Shown: positions 44,849 to 53,992, counted from the first letter of the stretch. The stretch: 64,000 nucleotides of DNA from Pseudomonas vancouverensis (GCF_004348895.1 NZ_RRZK01000032.1:62001-126000); one strand, 5' to 3'. Numbers and translations: made by a program. The notes: generated by a model from the sequence alone, not told the origin.

Positions 44849-45397
44849 ATGAATTCCCAAAGCATCATCGTCCCGAAAATCTCCACCCTGCCGGTGCACG
44901 AGCCGCGGGCCCGGGCGATCGTGCGCTGGCTGGTGCGCAAGAACATCATTCAGGAAGAACTGACCACCTGCGGCCGCACCGGCAATCGCATGGGCCATGC
45001 CATTGCCGAGGGCGCCCGCGCCGTGGTGTTGCACCCGGAGGCGTTGCCGTTCAGCGAGCCGGTCAATGGCCTGGAGATCGTCACCAAGCGTTGCATCTAT
45101 ACGCCGGCCAAGGGTTTCCTGGAAGAAGCTGGGTGCGCCGAGTGCCGCAAGGAAATCGGTGAGGCGCTGTTCGAAAGCCTGGAAGACTGGATGCCCGGGC
45201 GGACCGATAACTTCACCTGCCCTGAATGTGGGCATGAAGACGACATCAACGGCTTTCTGTTCCTGCAGGAGTGCGGCTTTTCCAACCTCGGGTTCATCTT
45301 CAACAACTGGGCCGAAGCCGGGTTCAAGCAGAGCTTTCTCGATGAGTTCGCCGACTGGCTGGATCAGCCTGTCAGTTGGGTAAAAGTCGAACTCTGA
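44849..45397 (+). CDS. Conserved hypothetical protein with zinc-ribbon-like cysteines
   Basis: This 182-residue soluble protein has two Cys pairs, CAEC near residue 92 and CPECG near residue 125, suggesting one zinc site. C-terminal sequence LFLQECGFSNLGFIFNNW is very hydrophobic/aromatic. I recall close relatives across Pseudomonas, sometimes misnamed as sugar ABC transporter ATPases; there is no Walker motif, so that name is wrong. The function is unknown. It is transcribed alone between two REP elements. Confidence 0.75.
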   Translation: MNSQSIIVPKISTLPVHEPRARAIVRWLVRKNIIQEELTTCGRTGNRMGHAIAEGARAVVLHPEALPFSEPVNGLEIVTKRCIYTPAKGFLEEAGCAECRKEIGEALFESLEDWMPGRTDNFTCPECGHEDDINGFLFLQECGFSNLGFIFNNWAEAGFKQSFLDEFADWLDQPVSWVKVEL

Positions 45398-45405
45398 TCG
45401 CCTTT

Positions 45406-45506
45406 GTAGGAGCGAGCTTGCTCGCGATGGTCGTCAACGAAAACGCGATTACCCTGGTGCCCCGCAGTGGATTTAATGCCATCGCGAGCAAGCTCGCTCC
45501 TGCGGG
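45406..45506. repeat. REPIN upstream of guaB
   Basis: TGTAGGAGCGAGCTTGCTCG with CGATGG at 45406-45430 and an inverted copy CCATCGCGAGCAAGCTCGCT ending near 45506 flank about 48 bases. It belongs to the common GTAGGAGCGAGCTTGCTCGCGATGG type. Confidence 0.9.
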
Positions 45507-45562
45507 AAAGCTGCCATCGCATCCCGTATATCTGTAATGCCAATAATAGACAGAGTTTTACA

Positions 45563-45591
45563 TTGAACCCGAGAGGGTGTCTGACTATAAT
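45563..45591 (+). promoter_or_regulatory. Near-consensus sigma-70 promoter of guaBA
   Basis: TTGAAC (45563-45568), a 17-bp spacer and a perfect TATAAT (45586-45591) lie 36 bp before the guaB start, giving a leader of about 30 bases. This is the best promoter match in the window. No purine operator was recognised. Confidence 0.85.
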
Positions 45592-45627
45592 GGCGCGCTT
45601 CCATTTTCCCGCTCGGGAGCCCCCGCG

Positions 45628-47097
45628 ATGCTGCGTATCAGCCAAGAAGCTCTGACATTCGACGACATTCTCCTCGTGCCCGGTTATTCCGAGGTGCTTC
45701 CTAACGAAGTCAGTCTCAAGACCCGCCTTACCCGTGGCATCGAGCTGAATATTCCACTGGTTTCCGCCGCCATGGACACCGTCACTGAAGCCCGTCTGGC
45801 AATTGCCATGGCTCAGGAAGGTGGTATCGGCATCATCCACAAGAACATGACCATCGAGCAGCAAGCTGCCGAAGTGCGCAAGGTCAAGAAGTTCGAAGCC
45901 GGCGTCGTCAAAGACCCGATCACCATCGAGGCTGACGCCACGGTTCGTGATCTGTTCGAACTGACCCGCATGCACAACATTTCCGGCGTTCCGGTGCTGC
46001 ACGATGGCGACCTGGTCGGCATCGTCACTTCCCGTGACGTGCGTTTCGAAAACCGTCTGGACGCCAGTGTGCGTGAAGTGATGACGCCTAAAGAGCGTCT
46101 GGTCACTGTCCGCGAAGGTGCCGACAAGAACGACGTTCGCGAGCTGCTGCACAAGCACCGCATCGAACGCGTGCTGATCGTCGACGACAAGTTCGCCCTC
46201 AAGGGCATGATGACCGTCAACGACATCGAAAAAGCCAAGGCTTACCCGCTGGCCAGCAAGGACGATCAAGGTCGTCTGCGTGTGGGCGCTGCCGTCGGTA
46301 CCGGTAAAGACACCGGTGACCGTGTGACCGCTCTGGTCAACGCCGGTGTTGACGTGGTGGTGGTCGACACCGCTCACGGCCACTCCAAAGGCGTGATCGA
46401 CCGCGTGCGCTGGGTCAAGGAAAACTTCCCTGAAGTGCAGGTCATCGGCGGCAACATCGCCACCGGCGCTGCCGCCAAGGCCCTGGCCGAAGCCGGCGCT
46501 GATGCGGTCAAGGTCGGTATCGGCCCTGGCTCGATCTGCACCACCCGTATCGTCGCCGGTGTCGGCGTCCCGCAAATCAGTGCCATCGCCAACGTCGCCG
46601 CTGCCCTTGAAGGTACTGGCGTACCGTTGATCGCCGACGGCGGCATCCGTTTCTCCGGTGACCTGTCCAAGGCCATCGTCGCCGGTGCTTCCTGCGTGAT
46701 GATGGGCTCGATGTTCGCCGGTACCGAAGAGGCTCCGGGCGAGATCGAACTGTTCCAGGGCCGTTCCTACAAGGCTTATCGCGGCATGGGTTCGCTGGGC
46801 GCCATGTCCCAGGCCCAAGGTTCTTCCGACCGCTACTTCCAGGACTCCTCGGCAGGCGCCGAGAAGCTGGTTCCGGAAGGTATCGAAGGCCGTGTTCCTT
46901 ACAAGGGCACCCTGAGCGCGATCATCCACCAGTTGATGGGCGGCCTGCGCTCCTCGATGGGCTACACCGGTAGCGCCAACATCGAAGAAATGCGCACCAA
47001 GCCCGAGTTCGTGCGGATCACCGGTGCCGGTATGGCCGAGTCCCACGTTCACGACGTGCAAATCACCAAAGAAGCGCCGAACTACCGCGTAGGTTGA
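45628..47097 (+). CDS. guaB: IMP dehydrogenase
   Basis: This 489-residue enzyme oxidises IMP to XMP, the committed step to GMP. The barrel carries the catalytic Cys loop GPGSICTTRIVAGVG and the flap YRGMGSLGAM. Two CBS domains are inserted around residues 95-205 (DPITIEADATVRDLFELT, REVMTPKERLVTVREG). I chose ATG 45628 (MLRISQEALTFDDILLVP), with GGGAG eight bases upstream; a longer frame begins before the promoter -10 and is rejected. guaA follows 99 bp downstream. Confidence 0.97.
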   Translation: MLRISQEALTFDDILLVPGYSEVLPNEVSLKTRLTRGIELNIPLVSAAMDTVTEARLAIAMAQEGGIGIIHKNMTIEQQAAEVRKVKKFEAGVVKDPITIEADATVRDLFELTRMHNISGVPVLHDGDLVGIVTSRDVRFENRLDASVREVMTPKERLVTVREGADKNDVRELLHKHRIERVLIVDDKFALKGMMTVNDIEKAKAYPLASKDDQGRLRVGAAVGTGKDTGDRVTALVNAGVDVVVVDTAHGHSKGVIDRVRWVKENFPEVQVIGGNIATGAAAKALAEAGADAVKVGIGPGSICTTRIVAGVGVPQISAIANVAAALEGTGVPLIADGGIRFSGDLSKAIVAGASCVMMGSMFAGTEEAPGEIELFQGRSYKAYRGMGSLGAMSQAQGSSDRYFQDSSAGAEKLVPEGIEGRVPYKGTLSAIIHQLMGGLRSSMGYTGSANIEEMRTKPEFVRITGAGMAESHVHDVQITKEAPNYRVG

Positions 47098-47122
47098 GCC
47101 TTCAAGCAATAAGTTAAGCAAC

Positions 47123-47145
47123 CGGGGCTGTTTGATTCAGCCCCG
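47123..47145 (+). promoter_or_regulatory. Hairpin between guaB and guaA
   Basis: CGGGGCTG pairs with CAGCCCCG around seven bases, followed by a weakly T-rich stretch. It could reduce transcription from guaB into guaA or stabilise the guaB message. The short repeat TTTCTGAAT occurs twice just after it. Confidence 0.5.
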
Positions 47146-47196
47146 AGTTGTTTCTGAATCACGACTGTTTCTGAATGACTTAAACGAGACTGAATC

Positions 47197-48774
47197 ATGG
47201 CCCTCGATATTCACGCTCACCGCATCCTGATCCTCGACTTCGGTTCCCAATACACCCAACTGATCGCCCGTCGCGTGCGTGAAATCGGCGTGTACTGCGA
47301 ACTGCACCCGTTCGACATGGACGAAGATGCGATCCGCGAATTCGCTCCAAAAGGCGTCATCCTCGCCGGCGGCCCCGAGTCCGTGCACGAAGCCGGCAGC
47401 CCGCGCTGCCCGCAGGCCGTATTTGATCTGGGCGTCCCGGTCTTCGGCATCTGCTACGGCATGCAGACCATGGCCGAGCAACTGGGCGGCAAGGTTGAAG
47501 GTTCCGAGTTGCGTGAGTTCGGTTATGCCCGCGTTGACGTGGTCGGCAAGAGCCGCCTGCTCGACGGCATCGAAGATCACATCGACGCCGACGGCCTGTT
47601 CGGCCTCGACGTGTGGATGAGCCACGGTGACAAGGTCACCAAGATGCCGGAAGACTTCCACATCCTGGCCAGCACCCCGAGCTGCCCGATTGCCGGCATG
47701 TTCAGCGACGAGCGTCGCTACTACGGCGTGCAGTTCCACCCGGAAGTGACCCACACCAAGCAGGGCGGCCGCATCCTGTCGCGCTTCATTCTCGACATCT
47801 GCGAGTGTGAAGCCCTGTGGACCCCTTCGAAAATCGCTGAAGACGCCATCGCCCAGGTGCGCGCCCAGGTCGGCACCGACAACGTCCTGCTCGGCCTGTC
47901 CGGCGGCGTTGATTCGTCCGTGGTTGCTGCGCTGCTGCACAAGGCCATTGGCGACCAACTGACCTGCGTATTCGTCGACAACGGCCTGCTGCGCCTGCAC
48001 GAAGGCGAGCAAGTAATGGCCATGTTCGCCGAGAACATGGGCGTCAAGGTGATCCGCGCCAACGCCGAGGACCAGTTCCTCAACAACCTGGCCGGCGAAG
48101 CTGACCCTGAGAAAAAGCGCAAGATCATCGGTCGTACCTTCATCGACGTGTTCGATGCCGAATCCTGCAAGCTGGACAACATCAAGTATCTGGCCCAGGG
48201 CACCATCTACCCGGACGTGATCGAGTCGGCTGGCGCGAAAAGCGGCAAGGCCCACGTGATCAAGTCGCACCACAACGTGGGCGGCTTGCCGGAAGAGATG
48301 AACCTGAAACTGGTCGAGCCACTGCGCGAACTGTTCAAGGACGAAGTCCGTCGTCTTGGCCTGGAATTGGGCCTGCCGTACGACATGGTCTACCGTCACC
48401 CGTTCCCGGGCCCGGGCCTGGGTGTGCGCATCCTTGGCGAAGTGAAGAAGGAATACGCCGACCTGCTGCGTCGCGCCGACCACATCTTCATCGAAGAACT
48501 GCGCAAGGCCGACTGGTACCACAAGGTCAGCCAGGCTTTCGTGGTGTTCCAGCCAGTGAAATCCGTGGGCGTGGTCGGCGATGGCCGTCGTTACGCCTGG
48601 GTTGTGGCCCTGCGTGCCGTGGAAACCATCGACTTCATGACTGCGCGTTGGGCACACCTGCCTTACGAACTGCTGGAAACCGTTTCCGGCCGCATCATCA
48701 ATGAAATCGAAGGCATCTCCCGCGTCACCTACGACGTGTCGAGCAAGCCGCCGGCGACCATTGAGTGGGAATGA
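47197..48774 (+). CDS. guaA: GMP synthase (glutamine-hydrolysing)
   Basis: This 525-residue enzyme aminates XMP to GMP. The class I glutaminase domain (residues 1-200) has its nucleophile in FGICYGMQTMAEQLGG and the His/Glu in QFHPEVTHT. The ATP-pyrophosphatase P-loop is LLGLSGGVDSSVVAALL near residue 228. The C-terminal dimerisation domain ends with DVSSKPPATIEWE. The length matches the E. coli enzyme. It probably shares the guaB promoter. Confidence 0.98.
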   Translation: MALDIHAHRILILDFGSQYTQLIARRVREIGVYCELHPFDMDEDAIREFAPKGVILAGGPESVHEAGSPRCPQAVFDLGVPVFGICYGMQTMAEQLGGKVEGSELREFGYARVDVVGKSRLLDGIEDHIDADGLFGLDVWMSHGDKVTKMPEDFHILASTPSCPIAGMFSDERRYYGVQFHPEVTHTKQGGRILSRFILDICECEALWTPSKIAEDAIAQVRAQVGTDNVLLGLSGGVDSSVVAALLHKAIGDQLTCVFVDNGLLRLHEGEQVMAMFAENMGVKVIRANAEDQFLNNLAGEADPEKKRKIIGRTFIDVFDAESCKLDNIKYLAQGTIYPDVIESAGAKSGKAHVIKSHHNVGGLPEEMNLKLVEPLRELFKDEVRRLGLELGLPYDMVYRHPFPGPGLGVRILGEVKKEYADLLRRADHIFIEELRKADWYHKVSQAFVVFQPVKSVGVVGDGRRYAWVVALRAVETIDFMTARWAHLPYELLETVSGRIINEIEGISRVTYDVSSKPPATIEWE

Positions 48775-48815
48775 TGTTGCACCGGTCCTTGTGACCTGAG
48801 CAGACATTGCACCGC

Positions 48816-48850
48816 AAAGGCCCCGTGAATCCATGTCACGGGGCCTTTTT
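48816..48850. terminator. Bidirectional terminator between guaA and the toxin-like gene
   Basis: AAAGGCCCCGTGA (48816-48828) pairs with TCACGGGGCCTTT (48836-48848), followed by more T. It lies between convergent stops and can serve both genes. Confidence 0.9.
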
Positions 48851-48857
48851 TTTGAGT

Positions 48858-51800
48858 TTACAAAAGCGGCCGGGACCAGCCGGCGAGTTTCATGCCCATG
48901 CGATCGAGCGTCTTCAGCAGTGCTGGAATGCTGTTGAAACGTTGGCCACTGATTGTCGGCCAGTTCGTACGTTCAATGGAGAAGCGGCCACTGTCGTTTT
49001 CGATGGCCGTGCGAACGAGGGAGCCATCCTTGCTGCGATGGACCAGGTACGTCGCCCGCGGCTCCTGAACCAGGGTGTACATGCCCTGGCGAGGCAGAAG
49101 GTCCTTGATCTCACTGGTCCTCTGGGCGGCCCAGGGGGTTTCGATTTGCAGCCGTAGATCACCTTTGACGAGCTGTTGTGTTCGCTCGAGTTGGGAGGTT
49201 GCCAGCTGTTCACCCGGATCTGCCACGATGCCGGCGGATTGCCCCTCAGCGACATCCACGACCCGAACGCCGATGGCTTCCTCCATTTCGCTGACGCCCG
49301 GCACCCCTTGAAAAGTATTGGAATGGGTATTGCCCACCAGCGCGACCCATTTATGCACGCCACGGGAGGCCTGATCTGCGCGAATCACGCCGCGGGCATA
49401 GAAGTTCATCATTTTCTGACGCGCCAGAGGGTCAAGCAAACGGCCCCCTTCCGGCGTAAAGAGCTCCATGCCACCGAGTCTGTAGCTGGCCATGCAATCG
49501 ATAGCCTGCACCCGCACGCCGTGTCGTTGCGCCGCCCTGACCAGCTCGAGGAAGTTGTAGCGTTCCAGCGGGTCGGTGATATGCCCCGCGTCGAGCCTGG
49601 CCAAGTCAAGTTCCAGCCCCTTCGACATCAGCCCGGTCTTGCCGAACAGGTCCAAATCGACCTGATGGAAATCGGTGAACAGATGCTCCATGTAGAGGGT
49701 TTTCACGTTGTTGCGCGCCAACCAGCCCATGTTTTCGATCAGGAACTGCTTGCTGCCAATGTCGGCATGGCTTTCACCAACCACCAGGCCGCGGGCATTG
49801 TTGAAGATCCGCTTGAGGATGTCGTACCCCTCTGTCTGAGGGTGCATTTGCGGGATCGGCGGGCGGGGTGGCAGGGCGGGCTTAGCGAAAAAAACTTGGG
49901 CGTCCTGGTACAGGCGTTTTCTGAGGGCCTTGAATTCTCGGTACGGATCAACTTCATCGAGGGTGTCGGTGATGTCCATCAATGACCGCTCTTCAAAGCC
50001 TTGCGCCGCACGGTTCAATCTTGCGCGAAACTGCGAGGGGACTTCATAGGCGGAATAGGGTTGCGGTGCTGTGGACGATGCGCCGGGTGCCGGCGACAAC
50101 TCGTTGGCAATCGTCGCGGGTTTGCCGCCGCCCTTTAGCCCGCTGCGTGGCAAGGTCTCCCAGTTGCCTTCGGCATTCAGGCGTACCGGAATCGAGGGGG
50201 ACCAGGCGTCGGGTTTCTGTGGATCAAAAATCGCCCAATAGTCGGGGCCATTGAGGTCCTTTTCATAGCGCACGTAATACGCCATGTCATTCATCATGAT
50301 GGCGGTGGACGGATTGGATCTCAGCTTGTAGATGCCGTTGTACTTTCCGGGTTCGGTGACCAGCGTTTCGCCTTCCAGCAGTTCGTTGGCTTGCCAGGCG
50401 TCCGGAACCACTGGGTGGATCGTGGGTTCTGCGGGCACGGGAGCGATAACCTCGGGGATCGCCGGTGCGGCATCTTCCTCGGGATCCGAGGGTTCCCCTT
50501 TCGGGTTGGACGTGGCCTCAGCCAATTCCGCGTCTTCGGCAGCCAGCGCGGCATCGATGTCGGGTCCGGTTTCGGCCAGTACCTTCGGGCCATTGAGTGA
50601 CAGCAGGTTGAACAGCGTATCGAGGCCGGCAATCACCGCACCGATGACGCCGGCCTTGCGTTCGGCTGAGGTCTTGCCACTGACGGCCTGATCAATGTTC
50701 AGCCCCAGGCTGGCAATGCTGGCGCCAAGTAACGGCAGTGCTACTGGCCAGCCGATGATGGCCATCGGCCCAAAGACTTTGAGGCCGGCGCTGAGGTAGC
50801 CGACCCAGAGCTTTTTACGCAAATCACCATTGGAGGTCAGCGACAGGCTGGCCTCTGCATTCATGCTGTTGCGGGTCATGTCCATTAACCAGGTGAAGGC
50901 ATCGGCACTCACGGCCTGGTTTTTCTGGTTGATCAAGTGATGCTCGGCTTTACCCCAGGTGCTCACCAGTCGATTCATCAGGTCTGTGAGGTTGTCTGTT
51001 ATTTCCTGGCGATCAGCCAGGGGAAAGTGGGTCAGGAAGGACTGGCGCGAGGTCTCGTCGTTCATCTGCCCCAGGACCCACCAGTGCAAGTCCGCTTCGG
51101 TCTCGAATACCCGCAGTGGCTGAGCTTCTCCGGGCAGATAGACAATCTGCCGGCCCTTGGGGTCGACGATGCGTAGCACATTGGTCGCCACGTGCCCGGC
51201 GATGTCGAACGCCCGGACTTCGCTGCCTGCCTCCTGGGTTTGTTGCAGTGTCTGCAGATTGACCGGCCAGCTCATCGGCGCCATCAGTGCATTGACGACA
51301 AACGCCAGGTCCTCTTCGGACAATTGTTGCTTGTCCCGTGCCTCCACGGCCTTGATCAGGAATTGGCACTTGGCGAGCGTGCGAAAATCGTCGGCATGTT
51401 CGCTCCAGAAAGCGTTCAAGTGGTCGGTATAAAGGGTGCTGAAATCAACCGCCCAAAACGCTCTCAGCACCTCGTTGCCATGCAGGCGTACTTCGTTGGT
51501 TTGATTGAATTCCTCCTCCTGCGGCCCGGCCGTGTAGAAGCCGCCCCACACGTCCAGCAGGTCGGCGTTGTCCTGATCGGTGGCACGGAAGCGATGGATC
51601 ACCAGTTGGGTGAGGGTCTGGGATTCGTAGGGTTTGTGCAGGCTGTGTTCCCAGCCGGTAAATGACGTTGAGCTGCTTTTGGCCGCCTTGAATCGATGAA
51701 AGTAGACGTGGTCCGGGTCCAGATCACTCAAGCCTTGTCGAGTCAGAAGGTCGCTGGCGACCTGGTGTGCACTGTCCTGCAAGCCTGGGCAGGAAGCCAC

Positions 51801-51875
51801 TACCGTCGCGGCGATGGTTTGCAGTGCGGCTTTGTCGGCGGCGTTGGGCAGCGTGTGGGTATGCGATGGGTTCAT
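48858..51875 (-). CDS. Large toxin-like protein: dermonecrotic-toxin-type N-terminus, hydrophobic centre, Tiki/PMT-C2-like C-terminus
   Basis: This 1005-residue protein has no signal peptide. Residues 10-350 resemble the N-terminal region of large Pseudomonas dermonecrotic-toxin-domain proteins (DUF6543 type). Residues about 355-430 are hydrophobic (WVGYLSAGLKVFGPMAIIGW, LLGASIASLGLNIDQAV, GVIGAVIAGLDTLFNLLSL), like a translocation or membrane-binding region. An acidic Pro-rich linker covers 438-490. The C-terminal domain has GESH at 700-703, YMEH with Glu 730, and VGNTH at 847-851. These are the GxxH, Glu and second-His features of the Tiki/TraB/ChaN/PMT-C2 fold. The start ATG 51875 has AGGA upstream; the frame stays open for 1.5 kb more, antisense to the oxidase gene. 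Activity and target are unknown. Confidence 0.75.
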   Translation of the reverse strand: MNPSHTHTLPNAADKAALQTIAATVVASCPGLQDSAHQVASDLLTRQGLSDLDPDHVYFHRFKAAKSSSTSFTGWEHSLHKPYESQTLTQLVIHRFRATDQDNADLLDVWGGFYTAGPQEEEFNQTNEVRLHGNEVLRAFWAVDFSTLYTDHLNAFWSEHADDFRTLAKCQFLIKAVEARDKQQLSEEDLAFVVNALMAPMSWPVNLQTLQQTQEAGSEVRAFDIAGHVATNVLRIVDPKGRQIVYLPGEAQPLRVFETEADLHWWVLGQMNDETSRQSFLTHFPLADRQEITDNLTDLMNRLVSTWGKAEHHLINQKNQAVSADAFTWLMDMTRNSMNAEASLSLTSNGDLRKKLWVGYLSAGLKVFGPMAIIGWPVALPLLGASIASLGLNIDQAVSGKTSAERKAGVIGAVIAGLDTLFNLLSLNGPKVLAETGPDIDAALAAEDAELAEATSNPKGEPSDPEEDAAPAIPEVIAPVPAEPTIHPVVPDAWQANELLEGETLVTEPGKYNGIYKLRSNPSTAIMMNDMAYYVRYEKDLNGPDYWAIFDPQKPDAWSPSIPVRLNAEGNWETLPRSGLKGGGKPATIANELSPAPGASSTAPQPYSAYEVPSQFRARLNRAAQGFEERSLMDITDTLDEVDPYREFKALRKRLYQDAQVFFAKPALPPRPPIPQMHPQTEGYDILKRIFNNARGLVVGESHADIGSKQFLIENMGWLARNNVKTLYMEHLFTDFHQVDLDLFGKTGLMSKGLELDLARLDAGHITDPLERYNFLELVRAAQRHGVRVQAIDCMASYRLGGMELFTPEGGRLLDPLARQKMMNFYARGVIRADQASRGVHKWVALVGNTHSNTFQGVPGVSEMEEAIGVRVVDVAEGQSAGIVADPGEQLATSQLERTQQLVKGDLRLQIETPWAAQRTSEIKDLLPRQGMYTLVQEPRATYLVHRSKDGSLVRTAIENDSGRFSIERTNWPTISGQRFNSIPALLKTLDRMGMKLAGWSRPLL

Positions 51876-52082
51876 GGGGTCTTCGTCCTTGAATACGGGA
51901 CGTTGAGCATGGCGCTTGGGTTGAGCGCAGTGGCGACTGATATGTACCGCCTGACACTGGCCCAAATATGCCAGGACTGCGTCCATCCGCCGCGCTGCCC
52001 TTACTGTTTCGCACTTGCAGGTGTATCGTATTCGCCTTTTGCGGGCCTGGGCCCGCCGCAGAAACGTGAGGTAGTTGAGTTC
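51876..52082. promoter_or_regulatory. Divergent region between the toxin-like gene and the multicopper oxidase
   Basis: This 207-bp gap contains both promoters. I saw no strong -35/-10 pair, no clear copper-box inverted repeat and no repeat element. Confidence 0.4.
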
Positions 52083-53459
52083 ATGTCCTTTACCCGTCGC
52101 CAAATCCTCGGTGGCCTGGTCGGTCTTGTAGTCGTTGGCGTAGGGGCCGGGGGCGCGTCGCGGTACTGGCTGGGCAAGATGGCCGACGCCGAAGCCGGTC
52201 ACGATTACGAGCTGATTGCTGCGCCGCTGGACGTCGAACTGGTGGCCGGGCACAAGACCGAGGCCTGGGCGTTCGGCCCGTCGGCGCCGGGCACCGAGTT
52301 GCGGGCACGCCAGGGTGATTGGCTGCGGGTGCGCTTCATCAATCACCTGCCGGTGGCGACCACCATCCACTGGCATGGCATCCGCCTGCCGCTGGAAATG
52401 GACGGCGTGCCTTACGTCTCGCAACTGCCGGTGTTGCCGGGGGAATACTTCGACTACAAGTTCCGCGTGCCGGATGCCGGCAGCTACTGGTATCACCCGC
52501 ACGTCAGCAGCAGCGAAGAACTCGGTCGCGGGCTGGTCGGGCCGCTGATCATCGAGGAACGCGAGCCGACCGGCTTCAAGTATGAAAAGACCCTGAGCCT
52601 GAAAAACTGGCACATCGACGATGAAGGCAACTTCGTCGATTTCAGCATTCCCCGCGAGGCGGCTCGTGGCGGTACGGCAGGTCGCCTGTCGACCATCAAT
52701 GGTGTGCCGTCGCCAGTGATCGAATTGCCGGCCGGGCAGATCACCCGGGTGCGCCTGCTTAACCTCGACAACACCCTGACCTATCGCATCAACATCCCCG
52801 GTGTCGAAGCGCAGATCTATGCTCTGGACGGCAACCCGGTGGAGCCACGGCCATTGGGCAAGGAATACTGGTTGGGCCCCGGCATGCGTATCTGCCTGGC
52901 GATCAAGGCACCGCCCGCCGGTGAAGAGTTGTCCTTGCGCAACGGTCCGGTACGCCTGGGCACGTTGCGCTCGGTGGCCAACAGCGATGCTCCGACCGAC
53001 TGGCCGAAAGCCTTGCCGGCCAACCCGATCGCCGAGCCGGACCTGGCCAATGCGGAGAAACTCAACTTCAATTTCGAGTGGGTCGGTTCGGTGTCGGTCA
53101 ACGTCGACAACGGCAAGCCGCCGAGCCTCTGGCAGATCAACGGCAAAGCCTGGGACATCACCGACAAGACCTGTGCCGACCGACCGATTGCCAAGCTTGA
53201 GCTGGGCAAGAGCTACATTCTCGAACTGAAAAACATGACGCAGTATCAGCACCCGATTCACCTGCACGGCATGAGTTTCAAGGTGATTGCCTCGAACCGG
53301 CACAAGGTGATCCCGTATTTCACCGACACGTACCTGCTGGGCAAGAACGAGCGCGCGCAAGTGGCGCTGGTGGCGGATAACCCGGGGGTGTGGATGTTCC
53401 ATTGCCATGTGATCGACCACATGGAAACCGGCCTGATGGCCGCCATCGAGGTGGCGTGA
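52083..53459 (+). CDS. Tat-exported multicopper oxidase
   Basis: This 458-residue three-domain cupredoxin oxidase has a Tat-type signal (TRRQILGG then a hydrophobic stretch to about residue 30). All four copper-binding segments are present: HWHG at 96-99, HPH at 138-140, HPIHLHG at 390-396 and HCHVIDHMETGLM at 440-452, where Met or Leu gives the axial type-1 position. Such proteins oxidise metals or phenols, or protect against copper; there is no Met-rich insert like that of CueO, so the substrate is open. The stop overlaps the tadA start by one base. Confidence 0.92.
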   Translation: MSFTRRQILGGLVGLVVVGVGAGGASRYWLGKMADAEAGHDYELIAAPLDVELVAGHKTEAWAFGPSAPGTELRARQGDWLRVRFINHLPVATTIHWHGIRLPLEMDGVPYVSQLPVLPGEYFDYKFRVPDAGSYWYHPHVSSSEELGRGLVGPLIIEEREPTGFKYEKTLSLKNWHIDDEGNFVDFSIPREAARGGTAGRLSTINGVPSPVIELPAGQITRVRLLNLDNTLTYRINIPGVEAQIYALDGNPVEPRPLGKEYWLGPGMRICLAIKAPPAGEELSLRNGPVRLGTLRSVANSDAPTDWPKALPANPIAEPDLANAEKLNFNFEWVGSVSVNVDNGKPPSLWQINGKAWDITDKTCADRPIAKLELGKSYILELKNMTQYQHPIHLHGMSFKVIASNRHKVIPYFTDTYLLGKNERAQVALVADNPGVWMFHCHVIDHMETGLMAAIEVA

Positions 53460-53956
53460 TGCGTCAGATTCGTCCCGCCGCGATCATCGACCGCAGCCGT
53501 GATCGCGATTTCATGCGCGAGGCGCTGGCCCTGGCCGCCCAGGGCGCAGCCCTCGGCGAAGTACCGGTGGGCGCGGTGCTGGTGCAGGACGGCGAGATCA
53601 TCGGTCGCGGCTTCAACTGCCCGATCAGCGGCAGCGACCCGAGTGCCCATGCCGAGATGGTCGCGATCCGCGCCGCCGCGCAAGCCGTGAGCAACTATCG
53701 ACTGCCCGGCAGCACGCTCTATGTGACGCTGGAACCCTGCAGCATGTGCGCCGGCCTGATCGTGCACTCGCGGATCGCGCGGGTGGTGTATGGCGCGCTG
53801 GAGCCCAAGGCGGGCATTGTGCAGAGCCAGGGGCAATTCTTCACCCAGGGCTTTTTGAACCATCGGGTGCTGTACGAAGGCGGGGTGCTGGCGCAGGAGT
53901 GTGGGGCGGTGTTGAGCGAGTTCTTCAAGGCGAGGCGCGCGAAACCTGCAGACTGA
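53459..53956 (+). CDS. tadA: tRNA-specific adenosine deaminase
   Basis: This 165-residue zinc deaminase makes inosine at position 34 of tRNA-Arg(ACG). The zinc and catalytic motif is SAHAEMVAIRAAA, with the cysteines in LEPCSMCAGLIVHSRI. The start ATG 53459 shares a base with the oxidase stop (TGATG), so translation is coupled. An in-frame ATG at 53390 lies inside the oxidase gene and is not preferred. A REP hairpin lies 12 bp downstream. Confidence 0.95.
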   Translation: MRQIRPAAIIDRSRDRDFMREALALAAQGAALGEVPVGAVLVQDGEIIGRGFNCPISGSDPSAHAEMVAIRAAAQAVSNYRLPGSTLYVTLEPCSMCAGLIVHSRIARVVYGALEPKAGIVQSQGQFFTQGFLNHRVLYEGGVLAQECGAVLSEFFKARRAKPAD

Positions 53957-53968
53957 ACGCAAAACCAA

Positions 53969-53992
53969 TGTGGGAGCGAGCTTGCTCCCACA
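53969..53992. repeat. Single REP hairpin after tadA
   Basis: TGTGGGAGC pairs with GCTCCCACA around GAGCTT. It lies between the convergent tadA and cmoB genes and is the only structure in that gap. Confidence 0.88.

Noticed and set aside
51876..53420. N-terminal extension of the toxin-like gene by about 515 codons
   Set aside because: The extension runs antisense to the multicopper oxidase, which has all its copper motifs. A ribosome site and plausible N-terminus occur at ATG 51875.
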